Below, piece by piece: positions 25,347 to 34,288 of a stretch of DNA of 64,000 nucleotides. The stretch is from Anaerolineales bacterium (GTDB lineage Bacteria > Chloroflexota > Anaerolineae > JAAEKA01). Where the stretch lies: the NCBI GenBank assembly GCA_020634615.1, contig JACKBI010000013.1, positions 124,001-188,000 on the forward strand, in the 5' to 3' direction. How positions within the stretch are numbered: the stretch's first letter is position 1; every line of letters starts with the position of its first letter. The position numbers and the translations under genes were made by a program. The notes beneath the pieces are model-generated. The model searched no databases. It was not told the DNA's origin and saw only the letters and a list, made by a program, of their open reading frames with translations.

Positions 25347-26053
25347 CACCCCTCAAATCGGTATCCAATGCCGCGCACGGTCACAATCCGCACCGGGTTG
25401 CCAGGATCATCCTCGATCTTCTCGCGCAGCCAGCGGATGTGGACATCCACAGTCCGGCTGCCGCCGTCGAAATCCCAGCCCCAGACACGTTCCAGAATCA
25501 GATCGCGCGACACGACGATGCCGCGCTGGCGCGCCAGGAAGAGCAGCAGCTCGTATTCCTTGGGCTTCATGGCCAAGGGGGCGTTGTCCCGGCGCACCTC
25601 ATGGCGCGCCTCGTCAATGACCAGATTGCCAAACGCAACCTGTTGTCTCGACGGCGAAACATCCAGCGCGGCCAGTTCCTCGCGGATCAGCCGCTCGCGG
25701 CGCAACATAGCCTTGACGCGGGCCATCAGCTCGCGCATGCTGAACGGCTTGGTCATGTAGTCGTCCGCCCCGACCTCCAGACCGACGATCTTGTCGATCT
25801 CGTCTGCTTTGGCCGTCAGCATCAGGATCGGCATGTTCATCTCCTGGCGCAGCACGCGGCACACCTCGATCCCGTCCACGCCGGGGAGCATCAGGTCCAG
25901 GATCAACAGATCGGGCTGCTCGCGGCGGGTGGCAGCAATGCCTTCCTTGCCGTCGCCGACCGTGATCACTTCGTACCCCTGGCGTGTCAAATTGTAAGCG
26001 AGGGTTTCCTGAAGAGCAGGCTCGTCCTCGATCACCAGCACCTTGTCAGTCAT
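25346..26053 (-). CDS. phoB: Response regulator PhoB/PhoP (OmpR family)
   Basis: Transcription factor phosphorylated by the adjacent PhoR. The receiver domain (1-120) has the acidic pocket in 'VIEDEPALQ', the phosphoacceptor in 'LLILDLMLPGVDG', and the conserved Lys in 'DDYMTKPFSMREL'. The winged-helix effector domain (about 135-235) has 'LAMKPKEYELLLFLARQRG' and 'SRTVDVHIRWLREKIEDDPG'. The 235-residue form starts at ATG 26053; a TTG at 26071 is in frame. It likely drives pstSCAB and itself. Confidence 0.93.
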   Translation of the reverse strand: MTDKVLVIEDEPALQETLAYNLTRQGYEVITVGDGKEGIAATRREQPDLLILDLMLPGVDGIEVCRVLRQEMNMPILMLTAKADEIDKIVGLEVGADDYMTKPFSMRELMARVKAMLRRERLIREELAALDVSPSRQQVAFGNLVIDEARHEVRRDNAPLAMKPKEYELLLFLARQRGIVVSRDLILERVWGWDFDGGSRTVDVHIRWLREKIEDDPGNPVRIVTVRGIGYRFEG

Positions 26054-26181
26054 ATGAGCAGCTTCCTTCAACCTGTGAAACGTCGTCCTCGTAACGGATA
26101 TCGGGCGTGCACCGTCTCGAGCGCGGGGTTACAGTAGCACGTGCGTGCCACCCATGTCAAACTGAGATCGATTACACCAGC

Positions 26182-26946
26182 TTAGCGGATTTCGATGCGC
26201 ACCAGCCACTTGACCCACATGTAGCCAGGGGATTCGGGGAACACGGCGCGCAGCGGGAAGCCGTGCAGGATCGGCAGCGGCTCACCCTGCCACTCGTAGG
26301 CTAGCAGGCTGTCATCCTGCTGAGCCAGCGAGACGGGAATCCACGCGCCGTAGCCATCAGCGCCGACCAGTCGAATGCTGGAAATCTCCTCTGGCAAACC
26401 GGCCATGGACAGCACGTCCCACAGCCGCGGGCCGGCCCATGTCGTCGTGTCCTCGAAGGTCTCGGGACAAACCAACGTGCATTGGATCTCCTGCCGCGGC
26501 ATGCAGCGAATCTGGTCCAGCGTCACCATCAACGGCGTCGCAACGGTGCCGGTGATCTCCAGCCGCCAGGTCAGCGGGTCGATCACCTGTGCGTTGCCGG
26601 TGACATGCAGACCGGTGGTCGGGTCGAGCTCGCCGAAACTGTATGTGACAGGCGGCGGCGTTGGCGCCACCCAGCGCGTGAGATCACAGGGAAAGTCGCC
26701 CGTTGTGACCGAGGCAACAGTCGGCCAGGGGGTTGCCGCGGGCGTCTCGGCGTCCAGCGATGTGGGTGAGGGGGCAGGGGTGGCAGGAACCGAAGTGGCC
26801 GCCGCGGTCGGTGTGGCCGGAACCATAGTTGCGGTAGCCGGCGGTTCGAGATTTGGCGAAGCCGGTGCAGTCGCCTGTGGCGCAACGCAGCCGGCCAGTA
26901 TCAACGCAACCAGTGTCACAAAGACGACAGTCGCTGGTGCTTTCAT
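26182..26946 (-). CDS. Lipoprotein with oxidoreductase molybdopterin-binding domain
   Basis: The 254-residue product has a signal peptide with lipobox LAGC, a long Ala/Thr/Pro linker (about 25-80), then a sulfite-oxidase-type fold. This contains 'PRQEIQCTLVCPETFED' with candidate cofactor-ligand cysteines, 'GPRLWDVLSMAGLPEEISSI', 'ADGYGAWIPVSLAQQD' and the typical 'LPILHGFPLRAVFPES' and 'GYMWVKWL' ending. It is shorter than MsrP or sulfite oxidase and lacks a C-terminal dimerisation domain; whether Moco is bound is unsure. ATG 26946 follows AGGAGG. Divergent from the YhhN gene. Confidence 0.8.
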   Translation of the reverse strand: MKAPATVVFVTLVALILAGCVAPQATAPASPNLEPPATATMVPATPTAAATSVPATPAPSPTSLDAETPAATPWPTVASVTTGDFPCDLTRWVAPTPPPVTYSFGELDPTTGLHVTGNAQVIDPLTWRLEITGTVATPLMVTLDQIRCMPRQEIQCTLVCPETFEDTTTWAGPRLWDVLSMAGLPEEISSIRLVGADGYGAWIPVSLAQQDDSLLAYEWQGEPLPILHGFPLRAVFPESPGYMWVKWLVRIEIR

Positions 26947-27224
26947 TCGTTGCCTCCTGTCTCCGCCGGCGAATCCCAATCCCAGAACACGTATACGAGA
27001 CCCTTCCACGGCAGCAACTGCGGCCAGCCGTGGGAATGTATCACGCTGCGCAGCGAAAACGGCTGCCGCGCAGCCAGCTCCAGTCTCATCAGGGAATCTC
27101 CTGTTCTCGCCGGTGCAAGCGCGTTTTTTGTCGCCAGATATGACGCCGCACATGGCGCGGGAAGGAAATCTGGCGTACACTATGGGCAACGGTGCCAACG
27201 GAACCAATCGAAGGAGCAACAGCA

Positions 27225-27920
27225 ATGAGCACAACCCTCAACCGATCCGCCCGCCCATCAACCCGTACGGTCGTCCTCCTCGTCATCGGTGTGGTGACGG
27301 CTGTGTTGTACATCGCTGCCGGACGAATGGACAACGCCTATTTGCTGCGCATGGTCACCAAGCCGATCCCGGTGCTTTGTCTGGCGCTGTGGGTGAGCTG
27401 GCTGCCGCGCCGGGGTCGCTATCAGATGGCAGTGGCGGTAGGTCTGTTGCTATGTGCGTTGGGCGACATTCTGCTGGAGGCAGGCGACGCGACCTTCCTC
27501 TTCGGTCTGATCGCTTTCCTGTTGGGCCACGTCGCCTATATCTTTGCCTTCACGCGTGACAGCCGGCGATTTTTTCCGCTGGGGGCCGTGCTGGCTTTCG
27601 GCTACGGCGTGCTGATCTATGCCTATCTGACGACTGCCGGCGACCTTGGCGCGATGGCGGTCCCGGTGCTGGTCTACATGCTGGTGATCTGCGCGATGCT
27701 TTGGCGGGCGTCGGCACGCGTCGGCGTGCAAGAGATCGTGCGTACCTCGGCGCTGGCCGGACTGGCCGGCGCACTCTTCTTCACCGCCAGCGACTCCATC
27801 CTCTCGCTGCGCATGTTCGACACGCCGATCGATCTGGGCGGCATCACGGTGATGCTGACCTACTGGATCGGCCAGACGCTGATCGCCTTCTCCGCGCGCG
27901 ACGCCAGCGCGACACGATAG
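27225..27920 (+). CDS. YhhN/TMEM86-family membrane protein (lysoplasmalogenase-like)
   Basis: A 231-residue polytopic protein with about eight transmembrane helices. Family hallmarks are 'MVTKPIPVLCLALWV' near residue 45, 'GLLLCALGDILLEAGD' with the conserved acidic residues, 'GLIAFLLGHVAYIFAF' and the C-terminal 'GALFFTASDSILSLRMF'. Mammalian TMEM86 cleaves lysoplasmalogen; bacterial YhhN functions are less clear. ATG 27225 follows AAGGAG. Its 3' end meets the methyltransferase gene convergently across a long hairpin. Confidence 0.85.
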   Translation: MSTTLNRSARPSTRTVVLLVIGVVTAVLYIAAGRMDNAYLLRMVTKPIPVLCLALWVSWLPRRGRYQMAVAVGLLLCALGDILLEAGDATFLFGLIAFLLGHVAYIFAFTRDSRRFFPLGAVLAFGYGVLIYAYLTTAGDLGAMAVPVLVYMLVICAMLWRASARVGVQEIVRTSALAGLAGALFFTASDSILSLRMFDTPIDLGGITVMLTYWIGQTLIAFSARDASATR

Positions 27921-27937
27921 ACGCTCCGTTTCTGGTT

Positions 27938-28022
27938 CGTACTCGTACTTTTCCTCGTACTCGTACTCGTCTGTAAACGGGCGGTTTTCGAGGACGAGGA
28001 CGAGTAGAAGTACGAGTACGAG
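27938..28022. repeat. Long inverted repeat built of TACTCG/CGAGTA hexamers (A)
   Basis: About 34 bases of tandem CTCGTA units face their near-perfect reverse complement across a GTAAACGGGCGG centre. It lies exactly between two convergent genes and abuts the stop codon of the methyltransferase, so it could act as a terminator. A related, less regular structure lies at 30304-30420. Confidence 0.75.
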
Positions 28023-28023
28023 A

Positions 28024-28857
28024 TTACCGCTTCCTGCCGACGACGTAGCGGTGGTGCGCCCAGACGCTCTTGACCTGCCACGGCAGCGGCGCGTGGTCCA
28101 GCCAGGCATAGCGCATCACCCGCGCGCGCAGCTCCGGCTGCTCGCCCAGGTAGTAGGCCATGGTGGACCACTCCCAGTCGTCGCCGGAGAACTGGTCTTG
28201 CATTCGCTCTGAACGCACACCCAGCTTCTCCAGCACCTGGCCGGCCGGCATGACGGTGTCCGGCCAGGGCGGCACGTCGAGCACACCCTCGTCAATGATC
28301 TCCACGTCCAGCCAGCGCAACAGCCGCTTGATCATGTTCATGTTGACCCAGGCCTCACGCCCGCCGATGCGCTCAAAGAACTCCGGCTCCAGCAGATACT
28401 TGCGCATCAGGTAGCCGACCTGCCAGCGGTTGGGCATCGCGATGAAGACCAGGTCGCGGCTGACCCGCACCAGTTCCTCGATCAGCGCCTGGGCATCGCC
28501 CAGGTACCAGAGGCCGGCCCACTCCCACGCCAGGTCGAAGGTGGAGGCCTCAAAGGGCAGGGCGCCCCAGTCGTTCACGTGCACCAGGCTGACCGGCAGC
28601 CCCAGCTCATTCCAGATTCGCTGCACCCCCGCCAAACGAACCGGGTTGTTGTCGGCCAGCGTCACCTCGCACCCGGCCTCGGCCAATGCCACGCTGTTGA
28701 TGCCGCTGACGCCCGCCATACCGTAGAGCGGAGCTTCCAACACCGACTCGACGCCGTGTTCAGCCTGCATCTTCAGCAGAAAGTCGTTCAGCACAAACCG
28801 CTCGTACACCAGGCCGAGGCCCTCGTTGTAATCCGTGAGATAGTGTTGCCAATCCAT
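28024..28857 (-). CDS. SAM-dependent methyltransferase, class I
   Basis: The 277-residue protein has a class I Rossmann methyltransferase core: 'VLEAPLYGMAGVSGINSVAL' (a degenerate GxGxG loop), the acidic 'VTLADNNPVRLAGVQ' for ribose binding, and 'LPFEASTFDLAWEWAGLWYL'. The family resembles methyltransferase domain 11 types, substrate unknown. ATG 28857 is chosen because the codons before it lie in the 84-bp repeat. It is upstream of a GT-C gene on the other side of that repeat in opposite order of transcription, i.e. transcribed after it. Confidence 0.8.
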   Translation of the reverse strand: MDWQHYLTDYNEGLGLVYERFVLNDFLLKMQAEHGVESVLEAPLYGMAGVSGINSVALAEAGCEVTLADNNPVRLAGVQRIWNELGLPVSLVHVNDWGALPFEASTFDLAWEWAGLWYLGDAQALIEELVRVSRDLVFIAMPNRWQVGYLMRKYLLEPEFFERIGGREAWVNMNMIKRLLRWLDVEIIDEGVLDVPPWPDTVMPAGQVLEKLGVRSERMQDQFSGDDWEWSTMAYYLGEQPELRARVMRYAWLDHAPLPWQVKSVWAHHRYVVGRKR

Positions 28858-28883
28858 GGTTGTTTTCCTTTTCCAGCTTGCGG

Positions 28884-28967
28884 GACTTCGGAAGTCGCCG
28901 CCCAAACACAGGCAGTTGTCTTGACGAACGAAGCAGCCAATATTACTGAGCGGCGACTTGCGAAGTT
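28884..28967. repeat. 84-bp palindrome-ended repeat, copy 2
   Basis: Left end GACTTCGGAAGTCGCCG is identical to copy 1 (7094-7177); the right end CGGCGACTTGCGAAGTT has two changes. Length is again 84 bases; the interiors have diverged but share TTGACGA and GCAGCCAA. The right end forms the last codons and stop of the GT-C gene. Confidence 0.7.
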
Positions 28968-30301
28968 CTGCCTGTGGCCCTGCTGACCCGCAGATACAGC
29001 AGCGTCCACCATGCGAACAGCGCCGTGCTCGCCAGCGCCATCAACACGCGGTCGGCGGGAATTCGCTCGAACAGCTGATATACGGCGGGCGCGAAGGGTA
29101 ACACACGCAACAAGTTAAGCAGTATCACGCCCGACAGCAGCAGGTATGCCAGTAAGCGCTGCCTGCCGCGCAGCGCGGCGGGCAGCGCCAGAAAAGCCAG
29201 CGCGGGCAGAACATAGCGTTCGTGCATCTCGGTCGCCAGCATGAAAAACCCGAACACCAGCAGACCGGACGCGAAGAACCCGTCCAGTTGCTGGCTTGTT
29301 GCCGGCCAGCGGACCAGACCTGGTTGCCTGGGCTGCCAGCGTCTGCCCAGCGTCCACAGAATCGCCAGTACATAGCCAGCCAGTAGCGCCAAACCGACCC
29401 AGCGCAGCGTCACCGGCCCAATCACCCGCGCCGAGTCCAGCAGCGGCTGGTCCAGAAGCTGCACGCTGGCAGCCTGCACCAGATACCACGGGTTGTAGGC
29501 ATTCATGCTCAACGCGGGATAGAAGCCCACCGCTCCCGTATAGGCGTTCAGCACCGGACCCAACACGCCGGCGACCATGGGTGTCAGGATACCAAGCAGC
29601 AAGATGGCTGCCAGGCCCGCGCTCCAGCGTCCGACCGCCCGCCAACCGTTCCACCAGGCCAACATCAGCAGCAGCGGCAGAAGAATGGCAGCCTGCAACT
29701 TGGTCAGCAACCCCAGACCGATCAGCAGCCCGCTCCAGGTCCAGCGTTTGCCCAGCGCGGCCAGCAGCGCGGCCACCATCCACATGGTGTGAATCGCATC
29801 CACCTGCGCCCAGTAGCTGCTGACGTAGATCGTCGCCGGGTTGAGCAGCCACAGGCCGGCTGCCAGCAGCGCCATCGTCAACCCTTTGGAGGGCTGTGTG
29901 TCGCCAGCAGCAGTTTCCGTCGCCAGGCCCGAACCGTTGGCTCGCAGCTCGCCGGCTGCAACCCGCAGCGCCGCGAAGTAGAGCATCGCACCGACGATCA
30001 GATCGGCCACAACGGCCGGCAGCTTGATTAGCACGCTCTGCAGCGGTGTGTAGTCGAAACCGGGCCGCAGAACGCCGTAGAGTCTGCCAAGAAAGGTTAG
30101 CAGCGCCAGATAAAGCGGCGGGTAGTTGACTACCGGCTCGCCATGCTGGTAGAGCTGTCCCAGGCCGTGGGTTGCGCCAAAGTTCATCCACGGCAGCCAG
30201 AAGGTGGTCAGGTCCGCGGGATACGGATCGGGCAACGGCATCAACGCCAGCCGCAGGGCCAGCCCGATCGCCAGCAGCACCAGTAACTTCCAGTGCTTCA
30301 C
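28943..30301 (-). CDS. GT-C family membrane glycosyltransferase
   Basis: A 452-residue polytopic protein with about ten or more hydrophobic helices. It has the early acidic loop 'PDPYPADLTTFWLPWMNFGA', 'PVVNYPPLYLALLTFLG' and 'VSSYWAQVDAIHTMWMVAAL', and ends with the 'TEMHERYVLPALAFLAL' motif seen in polyprenol-phosphate-dependent mannosyl/glucosyltransferases (GT-C fold, DUF2029/GT87-like). The donor is probably a polyprenyl-phospho-sugar. The final codons and the TAA fall inside an 84-bp repeat, so the natural C-terminus may have been replaced. Located beside the glycan cluster. Confidence 0.82.
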   Translation of the reverse strand: MKHWKLLVLLAIGLALRLALMPLPDPYPADLTTFWLPWMNFGATHGLGQLYQHGEPVVNYPPLYLALLTFLGRLYGVLRPGFDYTPLQSVLIKLPAVVADLIVGAMLYFAALRVAAGELRANGSGLATETAAGDTQPSKGLTMALLAAGLWLLNPATIYVSSYWAQVDAIHTMWMVAALLAALGKRWTWSGLLIGLGLLTKLQAAILLPLLLMLAWWNGWRAVGRWSAGLAAILLLGILTPMVAGVLGPVLNAYTGAVGFYPALSMNAYNPWYLVQAASVQLLDQPLLDSARVIGPVTLRWVGLALLAGYVLAILWTLGRRWQPRQPGLVRWPATSQQLDGFFASGLLVFGFFMLATEMHERYVLPALAFLALPAALRGRQRLLAYLLLSGVILLNLLRVLPFAPAVYQLFERIPADRVLMALASTALFAWWTLLYLRVSRATGRTSQVAAQ

Positions 30302-30303
30302 TG

Positions 30304-30420
30304 CCTCGCTCCTGCTCCTGCTCGAACTCTTACTCGTACTCCTGCTCGTGCTCTTTCCGATGGCCGGCCGCAGGACCGGGCTTTTTGAGTGCGAGTACGA
30401 GGAAGAGTAGGAGTACGAGT
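30304..30420. repeat. Imperfect inverted repeat of CTCNTA hexamers (B)
   Basis: Tandem GCTCCT/ACTCGT units (30308-30353) face GAGTGCGAGTACGAGGAAGA-type units (30386-30420) across a GC-rich centre. It is related in composition to repeat A at 27938-28022; together they bracket the methyltransferase and GT-C genes. Confidence 0.65.
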
Positions 30421-30442
30421 TGTGTGGCTCATGGAAAGTACC

Positions 30443-31873
30443 CTAATACGCGCCGCTGCCGCTCAAGATCAGCGGCACAGTGCGCAGCAAAATGCTCAGG
30501 TCGAGGAACGGCGACCAGTTTTCGACGTAGTAGATATCCAGCAACACCATCTCGTCGAAGGGCAAGTCGCTGCGGCCGCTGACCTGCCACAGACCGGTCA
30601 TTCCTGGCGAGGTCGCCAGCCGCTGGCGATGCCAGTCCGCGTATCCGGCCACTTCCTCCGGCAATGCCGGCCGCGGCCCCACCAGGCTCATGTCGCCGCG
30701 CAGCACGTTCCACAACTGCGGCAATTCGTCCAGGCTGGTGCGCCGCAGAAACCGGCCCGTGCGCGTCACACGCGGATCCTCGCGGATCTTGAACATCGCC
30801 CCCTCGGCTTCGTTCAGGTGGCTCACCTCTGACTTCAGCGCCTCCGCGTTGCGCACCATGGAACGAAACTTGATGACCTGGAACTGTTTGCCGTGCCGCC
30901 CGACACGGCTCTGGCGGAACAGCGCCGGCCCCCTGCTGTCCAGCCGTATCGCGATCGCGATCATCAGCAGGAATGGCGACAGCAGCACCAGTCCCAACGC
31001 GGCGCCGAACGCGTCGATGAAACGCTTGAAGGCGCGCGCCCACGGGCTGAGCGTCGGCTCGTGCAGCGAGAGCATCGGGATTCCGGCCACATCGCGCATG
31101 TCCACCATGCTCAGGCTGATCTGGAACAGGTCTGGCACGACCCGCGGCTGGACGTTGCTGCGGGCGCACAGATTCACGATGTCCAGGATCTTGCGCCGCT
31201 CGTTCCAGGGCAGGGTCACGATGACCTCGTCGATAGCCTCCTCTGCCAGAATCTGCGGCAAGCGGTCGGTGTTGCCCAGCGCGCGGAAGCGACCGATGTT
31301 CGTTTGGCCACGCATCGGATTGTCGTCCACAAAACCAACCACTTCAAACCCCAGCTCCGGCTGAGCGATCAGGTTGCGCATCACCGTCAGCCCCACGTTC
31401 TCGGCGCCCACGATCAGCACCCGGTCCAGACCGGTGCCATGGCTGCGCAATTGGCTCAGCACGCTTCGTCGCACCACCCGTGCCAGGATGATGAACAGCA
31501 TGATCAGAGCGGTCGCGTAGACGAAAATCAATCGCGAGTAGACCAGCGGTCGCCAGAAGAAGAGGATGAAGACCTCGATCACGAAGCCCGTAGTCACGCC
31601 GTTGATCACGCCGTAGATCTCGTCGGCCAGACTGGCGCCGCGCCTGGGGCGAAACACACCCTCCAGGCCGAACGCGATCAACGTCAGCGTTGCTTGCAGG
31701 ACGGCCATGGGCACATAGGGCAGGAATGTCGTGAAATAAGCCGGATCGACATCGCGGAACCACTGCAGTTGATAGCGGATCACGTAAGCGATGCCGAACG
31801 CAGCGAAGATCAGCACGATGTCCGTCAGGACCGTGACGACCGTAACGATCTTCAAGAGCCGGGCGCTGCTCAC
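30443..31873 (-). CDS. Polyprenyl glycosyl-1-phosphate transferase (WbaP/ExoY type)
   Basis: Loads the first sugar-1-phosphate onto undecaprenyl phosphate to start an exopolysaccharide or O-glycan. The 476-residue protein has four N-terminal transmembrane helices, a CoA-binding-like Rossmann domain ('RVLIVGAENVGLTVMRNLIA'), a fifth membrane segment near 285 ('FGAALGLVLLSPFLLMIAIA') and the catalytic domain with 'VIKFRSMVRNAE', 'RRTSLDELPQLWNVLRGDMS', 'LVGPRP' and 'PGMTGLWQVSGRSDLPFDE'. The start is GTG 31873, overlapping the previous stop (GTGA). Confidence 0.92.
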   Translation of the reverse strand: MSSARLLKIVTVVTVLTDIVLIFAAFGIAYVIRYQLQWFRDVDPAYFTTFLPYVPMAVLQATLTLIAFGLEGVFRPRRGASLADEIYGVINGVTTGFVIEVFILFFWRPLVYSRLIFVYATALIMLFIILARVVRRSVLSQLRSHGTGLDRVLIVGAENVGLTVMRNLIAQPELGFEVVGFVDDNPMRGQTNIGRFRALGNTDRLPQILAEEAIDEVIVTLPWNERRKILDIVNLCARSNVQPRVVPDLFQISLSMVDMRDVAGIPMLSLHEPTLSPWARAFKRFIDAFGAALGLVLLSPFLLMIAIAIRLDSRGPALFRQSRVGRHGKQFQVIKFRSMVRNAEALKSEVSHLNEAEGAMFKIREDPRVTRTGRFLRRTSLDELPQLWNVLRGDMSLVGPRPALPEEVAGYADWHRQRLATSPGMTGLWQVSGRSDLPFDEMVLLDIYYVENWSPFLDLSILLRTVPLILSGSGAY

Positions 31874-33039
31874 GCTTTGCCTCCTGTGTGGGCGCCCGCC
31901 AACGCGGCGCGATAGACGCTGGCTGTCTCGGCCGCGGTGCGTTGCCAGGAAAACCGGCCGGCCTGTTGCAACCCCTTGCGGCGCATCTCATCGGCCAGCG
32001 CCGCGTCGCCAAGCACCCGTATCAGCGCCGCGGCCAGCGCTTCAACGGACCCGGGATCGACCAGCAGCGCCGCGTCTCCCGCCACCTCCGGCAGCGATGA
32101 GACGGACGACGTGATTACGGGTGTTCCGCAAGCCATGGCCTCCAGCACCGGCAGCCCGAAGCCTTCCAGCAGCGACGGATAGGCGAACACTGTCGCCGCC
32201 CGATAAAACCATGGCAGGTCTGCGTCCGGCACATAGCCGGTGAACAGCACGTGTTCACGCAACCCCAGGCGCTCGACAGCCGCAAAGATGTCGTCGTAGT
32301 CCCAGCCTTTGCCGCCGGCCAGCACCAGCTTCAGATCGTCAACCTGGGGCAGTTGTTGCCTGGTCCGCGCAAATGCCTCCACCAGCCGCGCCAGGTTTTT
32401 GCGCGGCTCCAATGTCCCCAGATGCAAGATGAATCGCTGAGGGAGGCCTCGTTCCCGCCGGAATGCGTCGATTGTGTCTGGCGAAGCGGGCGAAAATACG
32501 GCGTCCACGCCGTTGTATACCACGGTGACCCGCTCCGGTGGTACGCCGAACAGGGCAACGACATCGTCTTTGGTGGCCTGCGATACTGCGATCACCTGGC
32601 GGGCATGGCGCGCCGAACGACGCACCTGGCTGTGCAGGTAAAGCCGTTGGGTAGCAGGGAATGCCTGGGGATAGCGCATGAAGCTGAGGTCGTGGATAGT
32701 CACCACCGTTGGGCAAAGGCTGAGCAGCGGGGTCACATTGACCGCGCCATGCAGCAGGTCGAGCCGGCGCTGCCGCACCTGTCCCGGCAGCGCAGTTTGT
32801 TCCCACAGGATGCGCTGCCGGGGCTTGCGGGTCTGCAGGCGACTGTGAGCCTGGGTAAGCCGGTCGACCGGCTGCAAGCTGCCTGCGGGCAAGAATGCGG
32901 TCAACTGCATGTCGGGCGCGGCTGCCGGAAGATGGGTCAAAAGCTGGCGGATGTAGCCGCTGACACCAGCGCTGCGATAGGTCTCAGCGCCCGACAGGAG
33001 CTGGGCATTGATTCCAACCTGGGCAGTGGCGGCGTGCAT
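31870..33039 (-). CDS. Glycosyltransferase family 4
   Basis: A 389-residue GT-B enzyme: N-terminal acceptor domain ('GAETYRSAGVSGYIRQLLTH'), then the donor-binding domain with 'LHLGTLEPRKNLARLVEAFA' and the EX7E motif in 'PSLLEGFGLPVLEAMACGTP'. No membrane segment. Its stop overlaps the start of the polyprenyl glycosyl-phosphate transferase. No ribosome binding site precedes ATG 33039 or the in-frame GTG 33045. An ext-10 box lies 8 bases before the GTG, so the mRNA may be leaderless. Confidence 0.9.
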   Translation of the reverse strand: MHAATAQVGINAQLLSGAETYRSAGVSGYIRQLLTHLPAAAPDMQLTAFLPAGSLQPVDRLTQAHSRLQTRKPRQRILWEQTALPGQVRQRRLDLLHGAVNVTPLLSLCPTVVTIHDLSFMRYPQAFPATQRLYLHSQVRRSARHARQVIAVSQATKDDVVALFGVPPERVTVVYNGVDAVFSPASPDTIDAFRRERGLPQRFILHLGTLEPRKNLARLVEAFARTRQQLPQVDDLKLVLAGGKGWDYDDIFAAVERLGLREHVLFTGYVPDADLPWFYRAATVFAYPSLLEGFGLPVLEAMACGTPVITSSVSSLPEVAGDAALLVDPGSVEALAAALIRVLGDAALADEMRRKGLQQAGRFSWQRTAAETASVYRAALAGAHTGGKA

Positions 33040-33052
33040 AGTCACACGTCAG

Positions 33053-33061
33053 ATTATACCA
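33053..33061 (-). promoter_or_regulatory. Extended -10 promoter (TGgTATAAT) right at the GT4 start
   Basis: On the minus strand TGGTATAAT ends 7 bases before GTG 33045. With the usual 6-8 bases to the start site, transcription would begin at or next to the start codon. Confidence 0.5.
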
Positions 33062-33112
33062 TGGACTGGGCTGGGAGAGAACCACGGAGCGAGAAGAGAG
33101 CGCCCTGTCCAA

Positions 33113-34288
33113 TCATGGACCTGTCACTTTCAAGAGAGCGCTGGCGGCGGCAGAAGGGCCGCCCAGCCATGCGAGATCGGTCTGCCACTTGTCGGCAACG
33201 GCGTGTAGCGTGTCGCTGTTGAGCAGTTGGTGGGCGAACCAGCGGGCGTTGGTTTGTGTGAAGTCGACCGGGCGCACGCCGTAGCCTACCTTGGCGAGCG
33301 TAATCCGCCCGGCCTGTGCATGTTGGTCACCGGCGTGTGGCACCGCAACCTGGGGCGCACCGTGGCGCAGGGCCGCGTGGGTCGTGCCAACGCCGCCGTG
33401 GTGAATGATGCCGGCTGCGCCAGGCAACACCGCGTCGAAATCAACCCAGTCGGTTACTTCCGTGCCGGGTGGGAGGTCGAGCGACTCTGTGGTGGCGCCG
33501 ACGCCTCTCTTACCTGTGATCACCCGTGGCCGGCCGCCTTCAGCCAGCACCGCGGCGGCGGCGATGCGCAAGAAGACCGGATCGTCGGTGAACAGGCTGC
33601 CTAATGTGATCAGGATGGTATTCGAGCGGCCAGTGCGCGGTTGGCCGGCTTGCCCGCCACCACCGAAGAAGCGCGTCTGCTGACCGAGCTGGGGCAGATC
33701 GGCATACCAACGGCGGGAGAAGAAATCGAGATGCAGCCAACGCGAGCGAATTTGGCCGGCAGCCACGTCCCAGTAGTCGCCGGACACGCCGAAGTCGCGG
33801 CATAGTGCCTCGATTCGCTGGGTGGCCTCGCCACCGGTTTGGCGCAACTGACCCTGGGGCGTGAGCGCCGGCCGGCCACACACGGCCAGCGGCAAGCCAA
33901 TCCGCTCTGCGACCAGCGCGCCGGCTGCCGCGTACGGCTCGGCGACGATCACGTCGGGTTGCCAGTTGGCTGCCGTCGCCTCCAGATCGCGCGCCGCAGC
34001 CAGGATTCGTTGCTGGTGCAGCCAGGCATCCAGCGCGCGTTGCTGGCGGGCGCTGGCAAGCTGCTCAGTTGTCAACCCGGCGGGCACCGGCTGCGGATCG
34101 ATCCAGCCGGTGCGCTGCAAGTCGAGGAATTCGACGCCGGCGCGTTCGATCGCCGGAGCGATGGCCGGGCCGCTGGCCCAGGCGACGGCGTGTTCCGGCC
34201 GTCTGGTTAACTCGCTGGCCGTCGCCAACATGCCGCCCCAATCGATGTGCCCGGCAAGCGGGAGAGATACGAAGAGAAAGCGGGTCAC
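33113..34288 (-). CDS. Glycosyltransferase family 1 (UGT/MGT-like)
   Basis: A 391-residue GT-B protein of the macrolide/UDP-glucuronosyltransferase class. It starts 'VTRFLFVSLPLAGHIDWGG' and has the C-terminal donor motif 'GIIHHGGVGTTHAALRHGAP', then 'QVAVPHAGDQHAQAGRI'. GTG 34288 is chosen because it overlaps the upstream gene's stop (GTGA); the longer open frame before it belongs to the neighbour. Acceptor unknown; such enzymes glycosylate lipids or natural products. Confidence 0.88.
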   Translation of the reverse strand: MTRFLFVSLPLAGHIDWGGMLATASELTRRPEHAVAWASGPAIAPAIERAGVEFLDLQRTGWIDPQPVPAGLTTEQLASARQQRALDAWLHQQRILAAARDLEATAANWQPDVIVAEPYAAAGALVAERIGLPLAVCGRPALTPQGQLRQTGGEATQRIEALCRDFGVSGDYWDVAAGQIRSRWLHLDFFSRRWYADLPQLGQQTRFFGGGGQAGQPRTGRSNTILITLGSLFTDDPVFLRIAAAAVLAEGGRPRVITGKRGVGATTESLDLPPGTEVTDWVDFDAVLPGAAGIIHHGGVGTTHAALRHGAPQVAVPHAGDQHAQAGRITLAKVGYGVRPVDFTQTNARWFAHQLLNSDTLHAVADKWQTDLAWLGGPSAAASALLKVTGP

